A stretch of DNA of 15,943 bases from Caulobacter sp. CCH9-E1 (GCF_001556515.1 NZ_LSJA01000070.1:1-15943), one strand, 5' to 3'. Numbered from the stretch's first letter, positions 1 through 12,552 are shown. A program made the numbers and translations. The notes: generated by a model not told the origin, from the sequence alone.

Positions 1-1
1 G

Positions 2-409
2 GTCTATGTCTCGCAAGGCGGCGGCGGGGTGTTCGTGGCGCTGGACACGCCGATACCGGCCGACGCGCCGTCGAAGGGCGCGTTCGCCGTGGCGTTCGGC
101 AAGCGCGGGGAGCTGTGGGTCTGCGGCGGCGATTACAAGAACCCGCGCGGGGAGGGCGTGAACCTGGCCTGGCTGGCGCCGGGCAGCCTGACCTTCGAGC
201 CGGTGGCCGCGCCGGCCGGTTATCTGTCGGGGATCTCGGTCAAGGGCGAGACGGTGATGGCCACGGGGTTGGCGGGGACCATCGTGGCCCGCGACGGCCG
301 GACCTTCCAGCGGGTGTCGGAGGCGCCGATGAACAGCGTGCGGCTCACGTCCAAGAAGACGGCCGTGCTGTGCGGGCCGAACGGGACGGTGGGGCTTTGG
401 CGGGGGTGA
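2..409 (+). CDS. 3' part of a probable beta-propeller (BNR/YCF48-like) protein
   Basis: The reading frame is open from the window edge to a TGA at 407-409, so the gene is 5'-truncated and only about 135 C-terminal residues are visible. A GTG at 29 is an internal codon and not a convincing start. The visible protein is rich in Gly and short beta-strand-like stretches. Phrases such as GLAGTIVARDGRTFQRV and CGPNGTVGLWRG resemble the repeating blades of BNR/YCF48-type propellers (G-x-G-x-I-x-x-S-x-D-G-G-x-x-W). No catalytic motif, membrane segment or signal peptide can be seen in the fragment. The family assignment is inferred from repeat style only, and the function is unknown. The gene is followed within 8 bp by a palindromic repeat and has no evident relation to rpoB downstream. 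It could also be a WD40-like or sialidase-fold protein. Confidence 0.6.
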   Translation, partial: VYVSQGGGGVFVALDTPIPADAPSKGAFAVAFGKRGELWVCGGDYKNPRGEGVNLAWLAPGSLTFEPVAAPAGYLSGISVKGETVMATGLAGTIVARDGRTFQRVSEAPMNSVRLTSKKTAVLCGPNGTVGLWRG

Positions 410-416
410 GGCTTTT

Positions 417-536
417 CCCTCTCCCCTTGCGGGAGAGGGGGGCCCGGAGGGCCGGGTGAGGGGTTTCTCGGCGCATCTAGCGCGACCCCTCATCCGACCG
501 CCTGCGGCGGCCACCTTCTCCCGCAAGGGGAGAAGG
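417..536. repeat. Palindromic REP-like element, copy A
   Basis: This is an inverted repeat of about 120 bp with a composite structure. Arm 1 has a C-rich hairpin (CCCTCTCCC, loop CTTGC, GGGAGAGGG; 417-439), a small hairpin (GGCCC-GGA-GGGCC; 441-453) and then GGGTGAGGGG. A spacer of roughly 22 bp follows. Arm 2 starts CCCCTCATCCG, then has a small hairpin (CCGCC-TGC-GGCGG; 498-510) and a C-rich hairpin (CCTTCTCCC, loop GCAAG, GGGAGAAGG; 514-536). The arms can also pair with each other into one long hairpin. Related copies lie at 5428-5548 and 15893-15943. In RNA it could act as a bidirectional terminator or a 3' stabiliser for the upstream gene. Confidence 0.85.
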
Positions 537-568
537 GAACCACTCCCCGATCCCCGCGTTCCCCCGTC

Positions 569-727
569 ATGCTGAAGCTCGCTGCTGTCCTGCTCGCCCT
601 GATGATCCTGTTCGGGATCCTGGGTTTCGTCGTCAACGTCGCCGGCGCCATCACCAAGGCGGCGTTCTTCGTCTGCCTGATCGCCCTGGCGGTCTCGCTG
701 GTGATGAAGGCGATGAAGAAGGCCTAG
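569..727 (+). CDS. Small two-helix membrane protein (52 aa)
   Basis: This ATG-to-TAG frame encodes 52 residues starting MLKLAAVLLALMILFGILGF. The whole protein is two hydrophobic segments (about residues 3-22 and 27-46) joined by a short VNVAGAITK linker, and it ends in a basic tail (MKAMKKA). This plan resembles the small DUF1328/YtjA-type inner-membrane proteins, but I cannot assign it to that family with certainty. Hydrophobic residues placed so regularly are unlikely in a chance frame, which supports a real gene. There is no clear Shine-Dalgarno sequence before 569 and no alternative in-frame start nearby. A GC-rich hairpin begins right after the stop (728-750). The frame stays open after the TAG up to 886. 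The function is unknown. Confidence 0.6.
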   Translation: MLKLAAVLLALMILFGILGFVVNVAGAITKAAFFVCLIALAVSLVMKAMKKA

Positions 728-750
728 GCCCCGGCAAAAAGCGCCGGGGC
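728..750 (+). terminator. GC-rich hairpin directly after the small membrane gene
   Basis: GCCCCGGC (728-735) pairs perfectly with GCCGGGGC (743-750) across the 7-nt loop AAAAAGC. It begins one base after the TAG of the 52-aa gene. No T-run follows immediately. The nearest is six T at 892-897, so it is not a canonical intrinsic terminator. It may serve as an mRNA 3'-end stabiliser. Confidence 0.4.
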
Positions 751-775
751 GCGGCTGGCGCAGGTCGAGGAAGCC

Positions 776-886
776 GTGCAGCGCAAGATCAAGGACGCCA
801 TGGAACTGGCCCAGGAGGAGGGCAAGCGAAAGGGCGCCGAAACCGGGCAGGTGAGCGTGCCCCAGTTCGTCGACTTCAGCGTCTAA
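776..886 (+). pseudogene. Possible gene remnant or tiny ORF in frame with the upstream stop
   Basis: After the TAG at 725-727 the same frame stays open for 52 more codons to a TAA at 884-886. The translation is strongly protein-like: a charged, helix-prone stretch (LAQVEEAVQRKIKDAMELAQ), then EEGKRKGAETGQ and the C-terminus VSVPQFVDFSV. Possible starts are GTG 776 (GAGGA at 767-771) and ATG 800 (AAGGA at 791-795), giving 36 or 28 aa. I do not recognise the family. The amphipathic helix and compact tail look like the C-terminus of a once larger protein. It could be a decayed gene, a real microprotein, or a chance GC-rich frame. Confidence 0.25.
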
Positions 887-902
887 GGCGATTTTTTCCT
901 CC

Positions 903-1028
903 GATCTCTCCGGCGAATGCCGGGGTCCAGATCGAAGGCGCGGCCTAGGCCGTCTGATCGAAGCGTCGGAGCGAGAACACCCAAACCTCCCAGAATGTAT
1001 CTGGGCCCCGGCATTCGCCGGGGAGGTC
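903..1028. repeat. Long inverted repeat element upstream of rpoB
   Basis: Two 30-bp arms (903-932 and 999-1028) are reverse complements with three mismatches. Each arm contains its own hairpin core CCGGC-GAAT-GCCGG. The 66-bp spacer holds a perfect 12-bp palindrome, CGGCCTAGGCCG (941-952), and a near-direct repeat of GATCGAAG (930 and 956). The element differs in sequence from the C-rich family at 417 and 5428, so at least two palindromic families occur in this window. It lies in the 460-bp gene-free stretch before rpoB and separates rpoB from anything transcribed upstream. Confidence 0.85.
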
Positions 1029-1043
1029 GGGAGTAAGGTGTGG

Positions 1044-1062
1044 ATGCGTTGATCCAACGCAT
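1044..1062. promoter_or_regulatory. Perfect 8-bp dyad in the rpoB upstream region
   Basis: ATGCGTTG (1044-1051) and CAACGCAT (1055-1062) are exact reverse complements around the 3-bp centre ATC. The dyad lies about 45 bp upstream of the weak -10 candidate and 16 bp after the long inverted repeat. It could be an operator for a dimeric regulator or a short RNA hairpin. No regulator can be named. Confidence 0.35.
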
Positions 1063-1090
1063 TTACGCCCATTCACGAATCCCCCTTTCC

Positions 1091-1114
1091 TTCCGCGCCT
1101 CCATCCCCTATATC
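1091..1114 (+). promoter_or_regulatory. Weak candidate rpoB promoter
   Basis: CCTATATC (1107-1114) matches the Caulobacter housekeeping -10 consensus GCTANAWC at 7 of 8 positions. The -35 region (TTCCGCG, around 1091-1097) is poor against TTGACGS. If used, the transcript would carry a leader of roughly 225 nt ahead of rpoB. A GAATC (CcrM-type GANTC) site lies just upstream at 1077-1081. The assignment rests on one good half-site only. Confidence 0.25.
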
Positions 1115-1252
1115 CCCGCGTTCACGATTACATCGGCGGAGCGCTTTGTCGCGTCCGTATGTACGCCCCGAGGCGCGGTCAGCCGCCCTCCGACCAGCGC
1201 GAAGGGGCGCCCGTCAGGCTTCCGGTCCCGGTCGCCCGGCAGGGGAATTCCA

Positions 1253-1295
1253 GCGTCCGCGGCTCTCCGAGCAGGAGAGAAGCGAGGGTGGACGC
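1253..1295 (+). promoter_or_regulatory. Structured rpoB leader element
   Basis: Within the presumed 5' leader, GCGTCC (1253-1258) pairs with GGACGC (1290-1295). This pairing encloses a perfect inner hairpin, CTCTCC-GAGCA-GGAGAG (1263-1279). The nested pairing suggests a folded RNA leader that could take part in autogenous control, processing or attenuation of rpoBC. No known riboswitch or ribosomal-protein leader was recognised, and the role is inferred. Confidence 0.35.
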
Positions 1296-1314
1296 CAAGG
1301 CAATTCGAACTCAC

Positions 1315-1340
1315 GCGCGGACTCCATCCGCGCCCAGGGA
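1315..1340 (+). promoter_or_regulatory. Hairpin abutting the rpoB ribosome binding site
   Basis: GCGCGGA (1315-1321) pairs perfectly with TCCGCGC (1327-1333) across the loop CTCCA. Two bases later comes the Shine-Dalgarno AGGGA (1336-1340), followed by 6 nt and the ATG at 1347. This SD fixes the rpoB start. The hairpin could insulate the SD from upstream RNA folding or modulate initiation. A similar arrangement precedes rpoC (5568-5588). Confidence 0.5.
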
Positions 1341-1346
1341 AAACAC

Positions 1347-4300
1347 ATGGCGCAATCCTTCACCGGCAAGAAGCGGATCCGGAAGTCGTTCGGCCGCATT
1401 CCCGAGGCTGTGCAGATGCCGAACCTCATCGAGGTTCAGCGCTCCTCCTACGAGCAGTTCCTTCAGCGCGAGGTCCGTCCGGGCCAACGCCGCGACGAGG
1501 GCGTCGAGGCGGTCTTCAAGTCGGTGTTCCCGATCAAGGACTTCAACGAACGCGCCGTCCTGGAATACGTCTCGTACGAGTTCGAGGAGCCCAAGTACGA
1601 CGTCGAGGAATGCATCCAGCGCGACATGACCTTCGCCGCGCCGCTGAAGGTCAAGCTGCGCCTGATCGTCTTTGAAACCGAAGAAGAGACCGGCGCCCGC
1701 TCGGTCAAGGACATCAAGGAGCAGGACGTCTACATGGGCGACATCCCGCTCATGACGGACAAGGGCACCTTCATCGTCAACGGCACCGAGCGCGTCATCG
1801 TCTCGCAGATGCACCGCTCGCCGGGCGTGTTCTTCGACCACGACAAGGGCAAGACCCACGCCTCGGGCAAGCTGCTGTTCGCCGCCCGCGTGATCCCGTA
1901 CCGCGGCTCGTGGCTGGACTTCGAGTTCGACGCCAAGGACATCGTCTACGTCCGCATCGACCGCCGCCGTAAGCTGCCGGCCACCACCTTCCTCTATGCC
2001 CTGGGCATGGACGGCGAAGAGATCCTGACGACCTTCTACGACGTCGTCCCGTTCGAGAAGCGCGCGGGCGGCTGGGCCACCCCGTACAAGCCCGAGCGCT
2101 GGCGCGGCGTGAAGCCGGAGTTCCCGCTGGTCGACGCCGACACCGGCGAGGAAGTCGCTCCGGCCGGCACCAAGATCACCGCCCGCCAGGCCAAGAAGTT
2201 CGCCGACGGCGGCCTGAAGACCCTGCTGCTGGCGCCGGAAGCCCTGACGGGCCGCTACCTGGCCCGCGACGCGGTCAACATGGCCACCGGCGAGATCTAC
2301 GCCGAAGCCGGCGACGAGCTGGACGTCCCGACGATCCAGGCCCTGGCCGACCAAGGCTTCGACACCATCGACGTGCTGGACATCGACCACGTCACGGTCG
2401 GCGCCTACATGCGCAACACCCTGCGCGTGGACAAGAACGCCATCCGCGAGGACGCGCTGTTCGACATCTACCGCGTCATGCGTCCGGGCGAGCCGCCGAC
2501 GGTGGAAGCCGCCGAGGCCATGTTCAAGTCGCTGTTCTTCGACGCCGAGCGCTACGACCTGTCGTCGGTGGGCCGCGTGAAGATGAACATGCGTCTCGAG
2601 CAGGACGTCTCGGACGAGGTCCGCATCCTGCGCAAGGAAGACGTCCTGGCCGTGCTGAAGGTCCTGGTGGGCCTGCGCGACGGTCGCGGCGAAATCGACG
2701 ACATCGACAACCTGGGCAACCGCCGCGTCCGCTCGGTGGGCGAGCTGCTGGAAAACCAGTACCGCGTCGGCCTGCTGCGTATGGAGCGCGCCATCAAGGA
2801 ACGCATGTCGTCCGTCGACATCGACACCGTGATGCCGCACGACCTGATCAACGCGAAGCCCGCCGCGGCCGCCGTCCGTGAATTCTTCGGCTCCTCGCAG
2901 CTGTCGCAGTTCATGGACCAGACGAACCCGCTGTCGGAAATCACCCACAAGCGTCGTCTGTCGGCCCTCGGCCCGGGCGGTCTGACCCGCGAACGCGCCG
3001 GCTTCGAAGTCCGCGACGTGCATCCGACCCACTACGGCCGGATCTGCCCGATCGAGACGCCGGAAGGTCCGAACATCGGTCTGATCAACAGCCTCGCGAC
3101 CCACGCCCGCGTGAACAAGTACGGCTTCATCGAGAGCCCGTACCGTCGCGTGAAGGACGGCAAGCCGCTGGACGAAGTCGTCTACATGTCGGCGATGGAA
3201 GAGTCGAAGCACGTCATCGCCCAGTCGAACATCAAGGTCGACGGCGGCGAGATCGTGGAAGACCTGGTTCCGGGCCGCATCAACGGCGAACCGACCCTCC
3301 TGCAAAAGGAGACGGTGGACCTGATGGACGTGTCGCCGCGCCAAGTCGTGTCGGTGGCCGCCGCCCTGATCCCGTTCCTGGAAAACGACGACGCCAACCG
3401 CGCCCTCATGGGCTCGAACATGCAACGTCAGGCCGTGCCGCTGGTGCAGTCCGACGCCCCGCTGGTCGGCACCGGCATGGAAGCCGTCGTCGCCCGTGAC
3501 TCGGGCGCGGTCGTGATCGCCAAGCGCACCGGCGTGGTCGAGCAGATCGACGGCACCCGTATCGTCATCCGCGCCACGGAAGAGACCGACCCGGCGCGTT
3601 CGGGCGTCGACATCTACCGCATGTCGAAGTTCCAGCGCTCGAACCAGTCGACCTGCATCAACCAGCGTCCGCTGGTGAAGGTGGGCGACAAGATCCGCGC
3701 CGGCGACATCATCGCCGACGGTCCGTCGACCGAGCTGGGCGAACTGGCCCTGGGCCGCAACGCGCTGGTCGCGTTCATGCCCTGGAACGGCTACAACTTC
3801 GAAGACTCGATCCTGATCTCCGAACGCATCGTCCGTGACGACGTCTTCACCTCGATCCACATCGAGGAATTCGAAGTCATGGCCCGCGACACCAAGCTGG
3901 GTCCGGAAGAAATCACCCGCGACATCCCGAACGTCGGCGAGGAAGCCCTGCGCAACCTCGACGAAGCCGGCATCGTGGCGATCGGCGCCGAGGTCCAGCC
4001 GGGCGACATCCTGGTCGGCAAGGTCACGCCGAAGGGCGAGAGCCCGATGACGCCGGAAGAAAAGCTGCTGCGCGCCATCTTCGGTGAAAAGGCCTCCGAC
4101 GTCCGCGACACGTCCCTGCGTCTGCCCCCGGGCGTCGCCGGCACGATCGTCGACGTGCGCGTCTTCAACCGTCACGGCGTCGACAAGGACGAGCGCGCGC
4201 TCGCCATCGAACGCGCCGAGATCGACCGCCTGGGCAAGGACCGCGACGACGAGTTCGCGATCCTGAACCGCAACATCTCGGGCCGCCTGAAGGAACTGCT

Positions 4301-5417
4301 GATCGGCAAGGTCGCCGTGTCGGGTCCCAAGGGCCTGTCGCGCGGCGAGATCACCGCCGACGCGCTGTCGCAGATCCAGCCGGGTCTGTGGTGGCAGATC
4401 GCTCTGGAAGACGAAAAGGCGATGGGCGAACTCGAGTCGCTGCGCCGCCTGTTCGACGAGAACCGCAAGCGCCTCGACCGTCGTTTCGAAGACAAGGTCG
4501 ACAAGCTGCAGCGCGGCGACGAACTGCCTCCGGGCGTGATGAAGATGGTCAAGGTCTTCGTGGCGGTGAAGCGCAAGCTGCAGCCGGGCGACAAGATGGC
4601 CGGCCGTCACGGCAACAAGGGCGTCATCTCGCGCATCCTGCCGATCGAGGACATGCCGTTCCTCGCCGACGGCACGCACGTCGACGTCGTTTTGAACCCG
4701 CTGGGCGTGCCTTCGCGCATGAACGTCGGTCAGATCTTCGAAACCCACCTGGGCTGGGCCTGCGCCAATCTCGGCAAGCAGATCACCAACCTGATGGAAG
4801 ACTGGCAGGCCGGCGGTCAGAAGCAGGCGCTCATCGACCGCCTGCGCGACATCTACGGTCCGGACGAAGAGCTGCCGGAAACCGAGGAAGAGCTGATCGA
4901 GCTGGCCAAGAACCTCGGCAAGGGCGTTCCGATCGCCACGCCGGTGTTCGACGGCGCGCGCATGAGCGACATCGAGAACCACCTCGAAATGGCCGGGGTC
5001 AACCCGTCGGGCCAGTCGATCCTGTACGACGGCCTGACCGGCGAGCAGTTCAAGCGTCCGGTCACGGTCGGCTACATCTACATGCTGAAGCTGCACCACC
5101 TGGTCGACGACAAGATCCACGCCCGTTCGATCGGTCCGTACTCGCTCGTCACGCAACAGCCGCTGGGTGGTAAGGCCCAGTTCGGCGGTCAGCGCTTCGG
5201 GGAAATGGAAGTGTGGGCTCTGGAAGCCTACGGCGCGGCCTACACCCTGCAGGAAATGCTGACGGTGAAGTCCGACGACGTGGCCGGCCGGACCAAGGTC
5301 TACGAGTCGATCGTCCGCGGCGACGACACGTTCGAAGCCGGCATCCCGGAAAGCTTCAACGTGCTGGTCAAGGAAATGCGCTCGCTCGGCCTGAACGTCG
5401 AGCTGGAGAACAGCTGA
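1347..5417 (+). CDS. rpoB: DNA-directed RNA polymerase, beta subunit
   Basis: This encodes the beta subunit of RNA polymerase, which with beta' forms the catalytic cleft for transcription. The ATG at 1347 has an AGGGA SD and gives the canonical N-terminus [16 protein letters not shown]. The frame is open further upstream, but that extension does not resemble RpoB. The length, 1356 aa, is normal for alphaproteobacteria. The rifampicin region starts at residue 513 ([13 protein letters not shown]). Gln521, Asp524, His534 and Ser539, equivalent to E. coli 513, 516, 526 and 531, are all wild type, so target-based rifampicin resistance is not indicated. The active-centre motif [12 protein letters not shown] includes Lys1083 and Lys1091. 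The C-terminal clamp begins near residue 1266 ([20 protein letters not shown]). The gene is intact. It is probably cotranscribed with rpoC, but a palindromic repeat lies between them. Confidence 0.99.
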   Translation: MAQSFTGKKRIRKSFGRIPEAVQMPNLIEVQRSSYEQFLQREVRPGQRRDEGVEAVFKSVFPIKDFNERAVLEYVSYEFEEPKYDVEECIQRDMTFAAPLKVKLRLIVFETEEETGARSVKDIKEQDVYMGDIPLMTDKGTFIVNGTERVIVSQMHRSPGVFFDHDKGKTHASGKLLFAARVIPYRGSWLDFEFDAKDIVYVRIDRRRKLPATTFLYALGMDGEEILTTFYDVVPFEKRAGGWATPYKPERWRGVKPEFPLVDADTGEEVAPAGTKITARQAKKFADGGLKTLLLAPEALTGRYLARDAVNMATGEIYAEAGDELDVPTIQALADQGFDTIDVLDIDHVTVGAYMRNTLRVDKNAIREDALFDIYRVMRPGEPPTVEAAEAMFKSLFFDAERYDLSSVGRVKMNMRLEQDVSDEVRILRKEDVLAVLKVLVGLRDGRGEIDDIDNLGNRRVRSVGELLENQYRVGLLRMERAIKERMSSVDIDTVMPHDLINAKPAAAAVREFFGSSQLSQFMDQTNPLSEITHKRRLSALGPGGLTRERAGFEVRDVHPTHYGRICPIETPEGPNIGLINSLATHARVNKYGFIESPYRRVKDGKPLDEVVYMSAMEESKHVIAQSNIKVDGGEIVEDLVPGRINGEPTLLQKETVDLMDVSPRQVVSVAAALIPFLENDDANRALMGSNMQRQAVPLVQSDAPLVGTGMEAVVARDSGAVVIAKRTGVVEQIDGTRIVIRATEETDPARSGVDIYRMSKFQRSNQSTCINQRPLVKVGDKIRAGDIIADGPSTELGELALGRNALVAFMPWNGYNFEDSILISERIVRDDVFTSIHIEEFEVMARDTKLGPEEITRDIPNVGEEALRNLDEAGIVAIGAEVQPGDILVGKVTPKGESPMTPEEKLLRAIFGEKASDVRDTSLRLPPGVAGTIVDVRVFNRHGVDKDERALAIERAEIDRLGKDRDDEFAILNRNISGRLKELLIGKVAVSGPKGLSRGEITADALSQIQPGLWWQIALEDEKAMGELESLRRLFDENRKRLDRRFEDKVDKLQRGDELPPGVMKMVKVFVAVKRKLQPGDKMAGRHGNKGVISRILPIEDMPFLADGTHVDVVLNPLGVPSRMNVGQIFETHLGWACANLGKQITNLMEDWQAGGQKQALIDRLRDIYGPDEELPETEEELIELAKNLGKGVPIATPVFDGARMSDIENHLEMAGVNPSGQSILYDGLTGEQFKRPVTVGYIYMLKLHHLVDDKIHARSIGPYSLVTQQPLGGKAQFGGQRFGEMEVWALEAYGAAYTLQEMLTVKSDDVAGRTKVYESIVRGDDTFEAGIPESFNVLVKEMRSLGLNVELENS

Positions 5418-5427
5418 GTCGACTGAG

Positions 5428-5548
5428 GCTCCTCCCCCGCGATGCGGGGGAGGTGTCCCGGAGGGACGGAGGGGGCCAGTTCGGCCGATCTCCAGCTAGC
5501 CCCCTCCGACGGCTCCGCCGCCACCTCCCCCGCACGCGGGGGAGGAGC
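5428..5548. repeat. Palindromic REP-like element, copy B, between rpoB and rpoC
   Basis: Two arms of about 49 bp (5428-5476 and 5499-5548) are imperfect reverse complements. Arm 1 holds the C-rich hairpin CCTCCCCCGC-GAT-GCGGGGGAGG in two halves (5431-5440 and 5444-5453) and the small hairpin GTCCC-GGA-GGGAC (5455-5467). Arm 2 mirrors this with CGGC-TCC-GCCG (5510-5520) and a second C-rich hairpin (5524-5545). The architecture matches copy A at 417-536 although the base sequence differs. Five T (5562-5566) follow 16 nt after the last stem. The element could therefore act as a partial terminator or RNA-processing site inside the operon. Confidence 0.85.
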
Positions 5549-5567
5549 GCTCTAAAGAGAATTTTTC

Positions 5568-5588
5568 GCGGGAAACCCCGCAGAAGGA
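5568..5588 (+). promoter_or_regulatory. Hairpin abutting the rpoC ribosome binding site
   Basis: GCGGG (5568-5572) pairs with CCCGC (5577-5581) across AAAC. Two bases later is the SD AAGGA (5584-5588), 6 nt before the ATG at 5595. The spacing of hairpin, SD and start copies that of rpoB (hairpin 1315-1333, SD 1336-1340, ATG 1347), although the stem sequences are unrelated. Confidence 0.45.
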
Positions 5589-5594
5589 ACCAAG

Positions 5595-9770
<4,176 letters not shown>

Positions 9771-9785
<15 letters not shown>

Positions 9786-9966
9786 GCGTCCGCGCCTCTC
9801 GGAACTCGGATGCCGCAAGGCATCCGGGGGACGCCGAATAGGCGTCCGCGCCTCTCGGAAACTCGGATGCCGAAAGGCATCCGGGGGACGCCGAATAGGC
9901 GTCGGCGCCTCTCGGAACTCGGATGCCGAAAGGCGTCCGGGGGACGCCGAATAGGCGTCGTCGCCT
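9771..9966. repeat. Tandem 56-57-bp repeat starting inside the rpoC 3' end
   Basis: Units begin at ACGCCGAATAGGCGTC at 9775, 9831, 9888 and 9944 (periods 56, 57 and 56). That is three full copies plus a partial fourth. Each unit carries two hairpins. One is GACGCC-GAATA-GGCGTC, and in the first copy its stem is 9 bp (9771-9779 with 9785-9793), with the rpoC TAG spanning its loop and the first base of the 3' arm. The other is GGATGCC-GNAA-GGCATCC, with loop GCAA in copy 1 and GAAA in copies 2 and 3. In copy 3 the change to GGCGTCC leaves a G-U pair, so the RNA fold is kept. The array ends just before the operon terminator. Confidence 0.9.
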
Positions 9967-9978
9967 GAGTGACTACGG

Positions 9979-10006
9979 AAAGGCCCGGGAGCGATCCCGG
10001 GCCTTT
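9979..10006. terminator. rpoBC terminator hairpin
   Basis: AAAGGCCCGGGA (9979-9990) pairs perfectly with TCCCGGGCCTTT (9995-10006) across the loop GCGA. The stem starts with A and ends with T, so it can serve as an intrinsic terminator in both directions, which suits its place between convergent rpoC and the acyl-CoA ligase gene. The T-run is short (TTT-G-T). Confidence 0.8.
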
Positions 10007-10027
10007 GTCGTTGGGGGTGCTGGAACA

Positions 10028-10110
10028 CCCTCTCCCGCTGGGAGAGGGCGAGGGGAAGCGAGCCTACGGCGCGATCAGCGGGTGTCCGCGCCTTCTCCCG
10101 GAGAGGGGAG
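10028..10110. repeat. Degenerate C-rich palindromic repeat, copy C
   Basis: A perfect hairpin CCCTCTCCC-GCT-GGGAGAGGG (10028-10048) is followed by CGAGGGG. A partial opposite arm, CCTTCTCCC then GGAGAGGGGAG, lies at 10091-10110. The small GNA hairpin present in copies A, B and D is missing, so this is a decayed or divergent member. A competing hairpin GGGTG-CTGGAA-CACCC (10015-10030) overlaps its left edge. The rest of the 10007-10200 interval shows nothing gene-like. Confidence 0.65.
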
Positions 10111-10200
10111 CCATCCTTACATCTCACGGCCGGCCCCGCCTCGCGGACTCCCTAGGACCGCTAACCCGCCAGAGTCGACGTTGACGAGCCTTCCTTCGGG

Positions 10201-11856
<1,656 letters not shown>

Positions 11857-11896
11857 CGGCTGTTTCTCTCCCGGTTGATTATCGTTGTTCAGGAGA

Positions 11897-11924
11897 AGCT
11901 AGAGGGACGCGCGCCATTGTGCAA
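11897..11924 (-). promoter_or_regulatory. Candidate promoter of the acyl-CoA ligase gene
   Basis: On the minus strand TTGCAC (11924-11919) is followed by a 16-bp spacer and CTAGCT (11902-11897). This is a moderate match to housekeeping promoters, with start of transcription near 11890 and a leader of about 34 nt. The -35 sits in the short dyad ATTG-TG-CAAT (11916-11925), which could be a repressor half-site. Confidence 0.3.
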
Positions 11925-12000
11925 TGCGGCGCCACTGTAGGACGAGGGGCCGTCATCCCCGCGAGCTGGCCGACTGTTGGCCGTCGCCTTGGCCGGCCGC

Positions 12001-12213
12001 CTAGGGGCGCGGCTCGTGGGCCGGCTCGACCTCGTCCTTCAGCGCCTCGCGTTTGGCGTCATAGCCGTCGGGATCGTCGTACAGCGTCTTGGCCGCCTTC
12101 TCCGAGACCGGGTCGTTGGCGCGGTTGCGGGTCCTGTACTGGATCACCCCGTAGATCAGGGCCAGAAGCAGCAGGACGGTGCCCACGCCCCAGAGCAGTT
12201 CGGGCTGGAACAT
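12001..12213 (-). CDS. Small single-pass membrane protein (70 aa)
   Basis: The protein starts MFQPELLWGVGTVLLLLALI and has one clear transmembrane helix (about residues 6-25). A charged, soluble C-terminal tail of about 45 residues follows (RTRNRANDPVSEKAAKTLYDDPDGYDAKREALKDEVEPAHEPRP). It has a strong SD, AGGAGG, 5 nt before the ATG. The gene starts 9 nt after the DUF3008 gene, and that gene's TAG stop overlaps this SD, so the two are surely cotranscribed and probably translationally coupled. I do not recognise a family. The helix-plus-acidic-tail plan suggests a membrane-anchored accessory or stress protein, but no function can be assigned. After the stop there is a GGCC-rich stretch with short self-complementary pieces and no clear terminator. 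Confidence 0.8.
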   Translation of the reverse strand: MFQPELLWGVGTVLLLLALIYGVIQYRTRNRANDPVSEKAAKTLYDDPDGYDAKREALKDEVEPAHEPRP

Positions 12214-12222
12214 CGCCGCCTC

Positions 12223-12411
12223 CTACCGCTTGTCGTCGACGTGCTCGGGCTTGCCCTTGCGCTTGGTGTGGGCGAACTCCTCGAGCTCCTTCTCGCTCAT
12301 CGACATCATCGACTTCGACGCGCCCTTGAGCTCGCTCTTGGGCGTCTCGCCGCGCTTGGCGGAGAGGGCGGCGCCGGCGGCCTTTTGCTGGGCGGCGGAC
12401 TTGGCGGGCAT
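12223..12411 (-). CDS. DUF3008 family small basic protein (62 aa)
   Basis: The sequence begins MPAKSAAQQKAAGAALSAKRGE, continues SELKGASKSMMSMSEKELEEFAHTKRKGKPEHV and ends DDKR. This matches the pattern I know for the DUF3008 family: an N-terminal MPAKS..Q..AAG motif, LKGASKSM, and the C-terminal HTKRKGKPEH. These are small, lysine-rich, soluble proteins of unknown role, common in proteobacteria. The basic character could suit nucleic-acid association, but that is inference. It has a very strong SD (AGGAGG, 5 nt before the ATG) and is the first gene of a two-gene unit with the membrane protein at 12001-12213. A possible general-stress promoter lies about 40 bp upstream. Confidence 0.88.
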   Translation of the reverse strand: MPAKSAAQQKAAGAALSAKRGETPKSELKGASKSMMSMSEKELEEFAHTKRKGKPEHVDDKR

Positions 12412-12451
12412 GGGATCCTCCTGGGCTTTGTGCGGTCACACACGCCTGTCC

Positions 12452-12476
12452 AACGCGCCGTCATCAGGTCCGTTCT
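12452..12476 (-). promoter_or_regulatory. Candidate EcfG/SigT (general stress) promoter
   Basis: On the minus strand AGAAC (12476-12472), a 16-bp spacer, then CGTT (12455-12452). The alphaproteobacterial general-stress consensus is GGAAC-N16/17-CGTT, so 8 of 9 defined bases match, with the first G replaced by A. Transcription would start roughly 30-35 nt before the DUF3008 start, leaving room for its strong SD. Confidence 0.4.
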
Positions 12477-12522
12477 GCGAATTATCGCGTGGCGGTCTCG
12501 CGCTCGGTACGGGGGAAAGCTT

Positions 12523-12552
12523 TTGTTAACCAACGCATGGCGAGGTCTATCT
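12523..12552 (+). promoter_or_regulatory. Candidate promoter of the glycosyltransferase gene
   Basis: TTGTTA (12523-12528), an 18-bp spacer and CTATCT (12547-12552) form a plausible housekeeping promoter about 45 bp before the GTG start. TTAACCAA within it resembles a CtrA half-site (TTAACCAT), but a second half-site at the right spacing is not present. Confidence 0.3.

Noticed and set aside
1146..1346. N-terminal extension of rpoB by 67 codons (TTG at 1146)
   Set aside because: The extension is Arg/Pro-rich and unlike RpoB. The ATG at 1347 has a good SD and gives the canonical N-terminus.
2883..3000. Rifampicin-resistance substitutions in rpoB
   Set aside because: The key residues Gln521, Asp524, His534 and Ser539 match the sensitive consensus.
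1311..5156. A 1281-codon open frame antisense to rpoB
   Set aside because: It mirrors the rpoB codon pattern, its protein is low-complexity and rich in His, Asp, Val and Arg, and it has no recognisable motif. Long antisense frames are expected in GC-rich coding DNA.
12529..12540. CtrA binding site near TTAACCAA upstream of the glycosyltransferase
   Set aside because: Only one half-site is present, and no TTAA-N7-TTAA arrangement exists.
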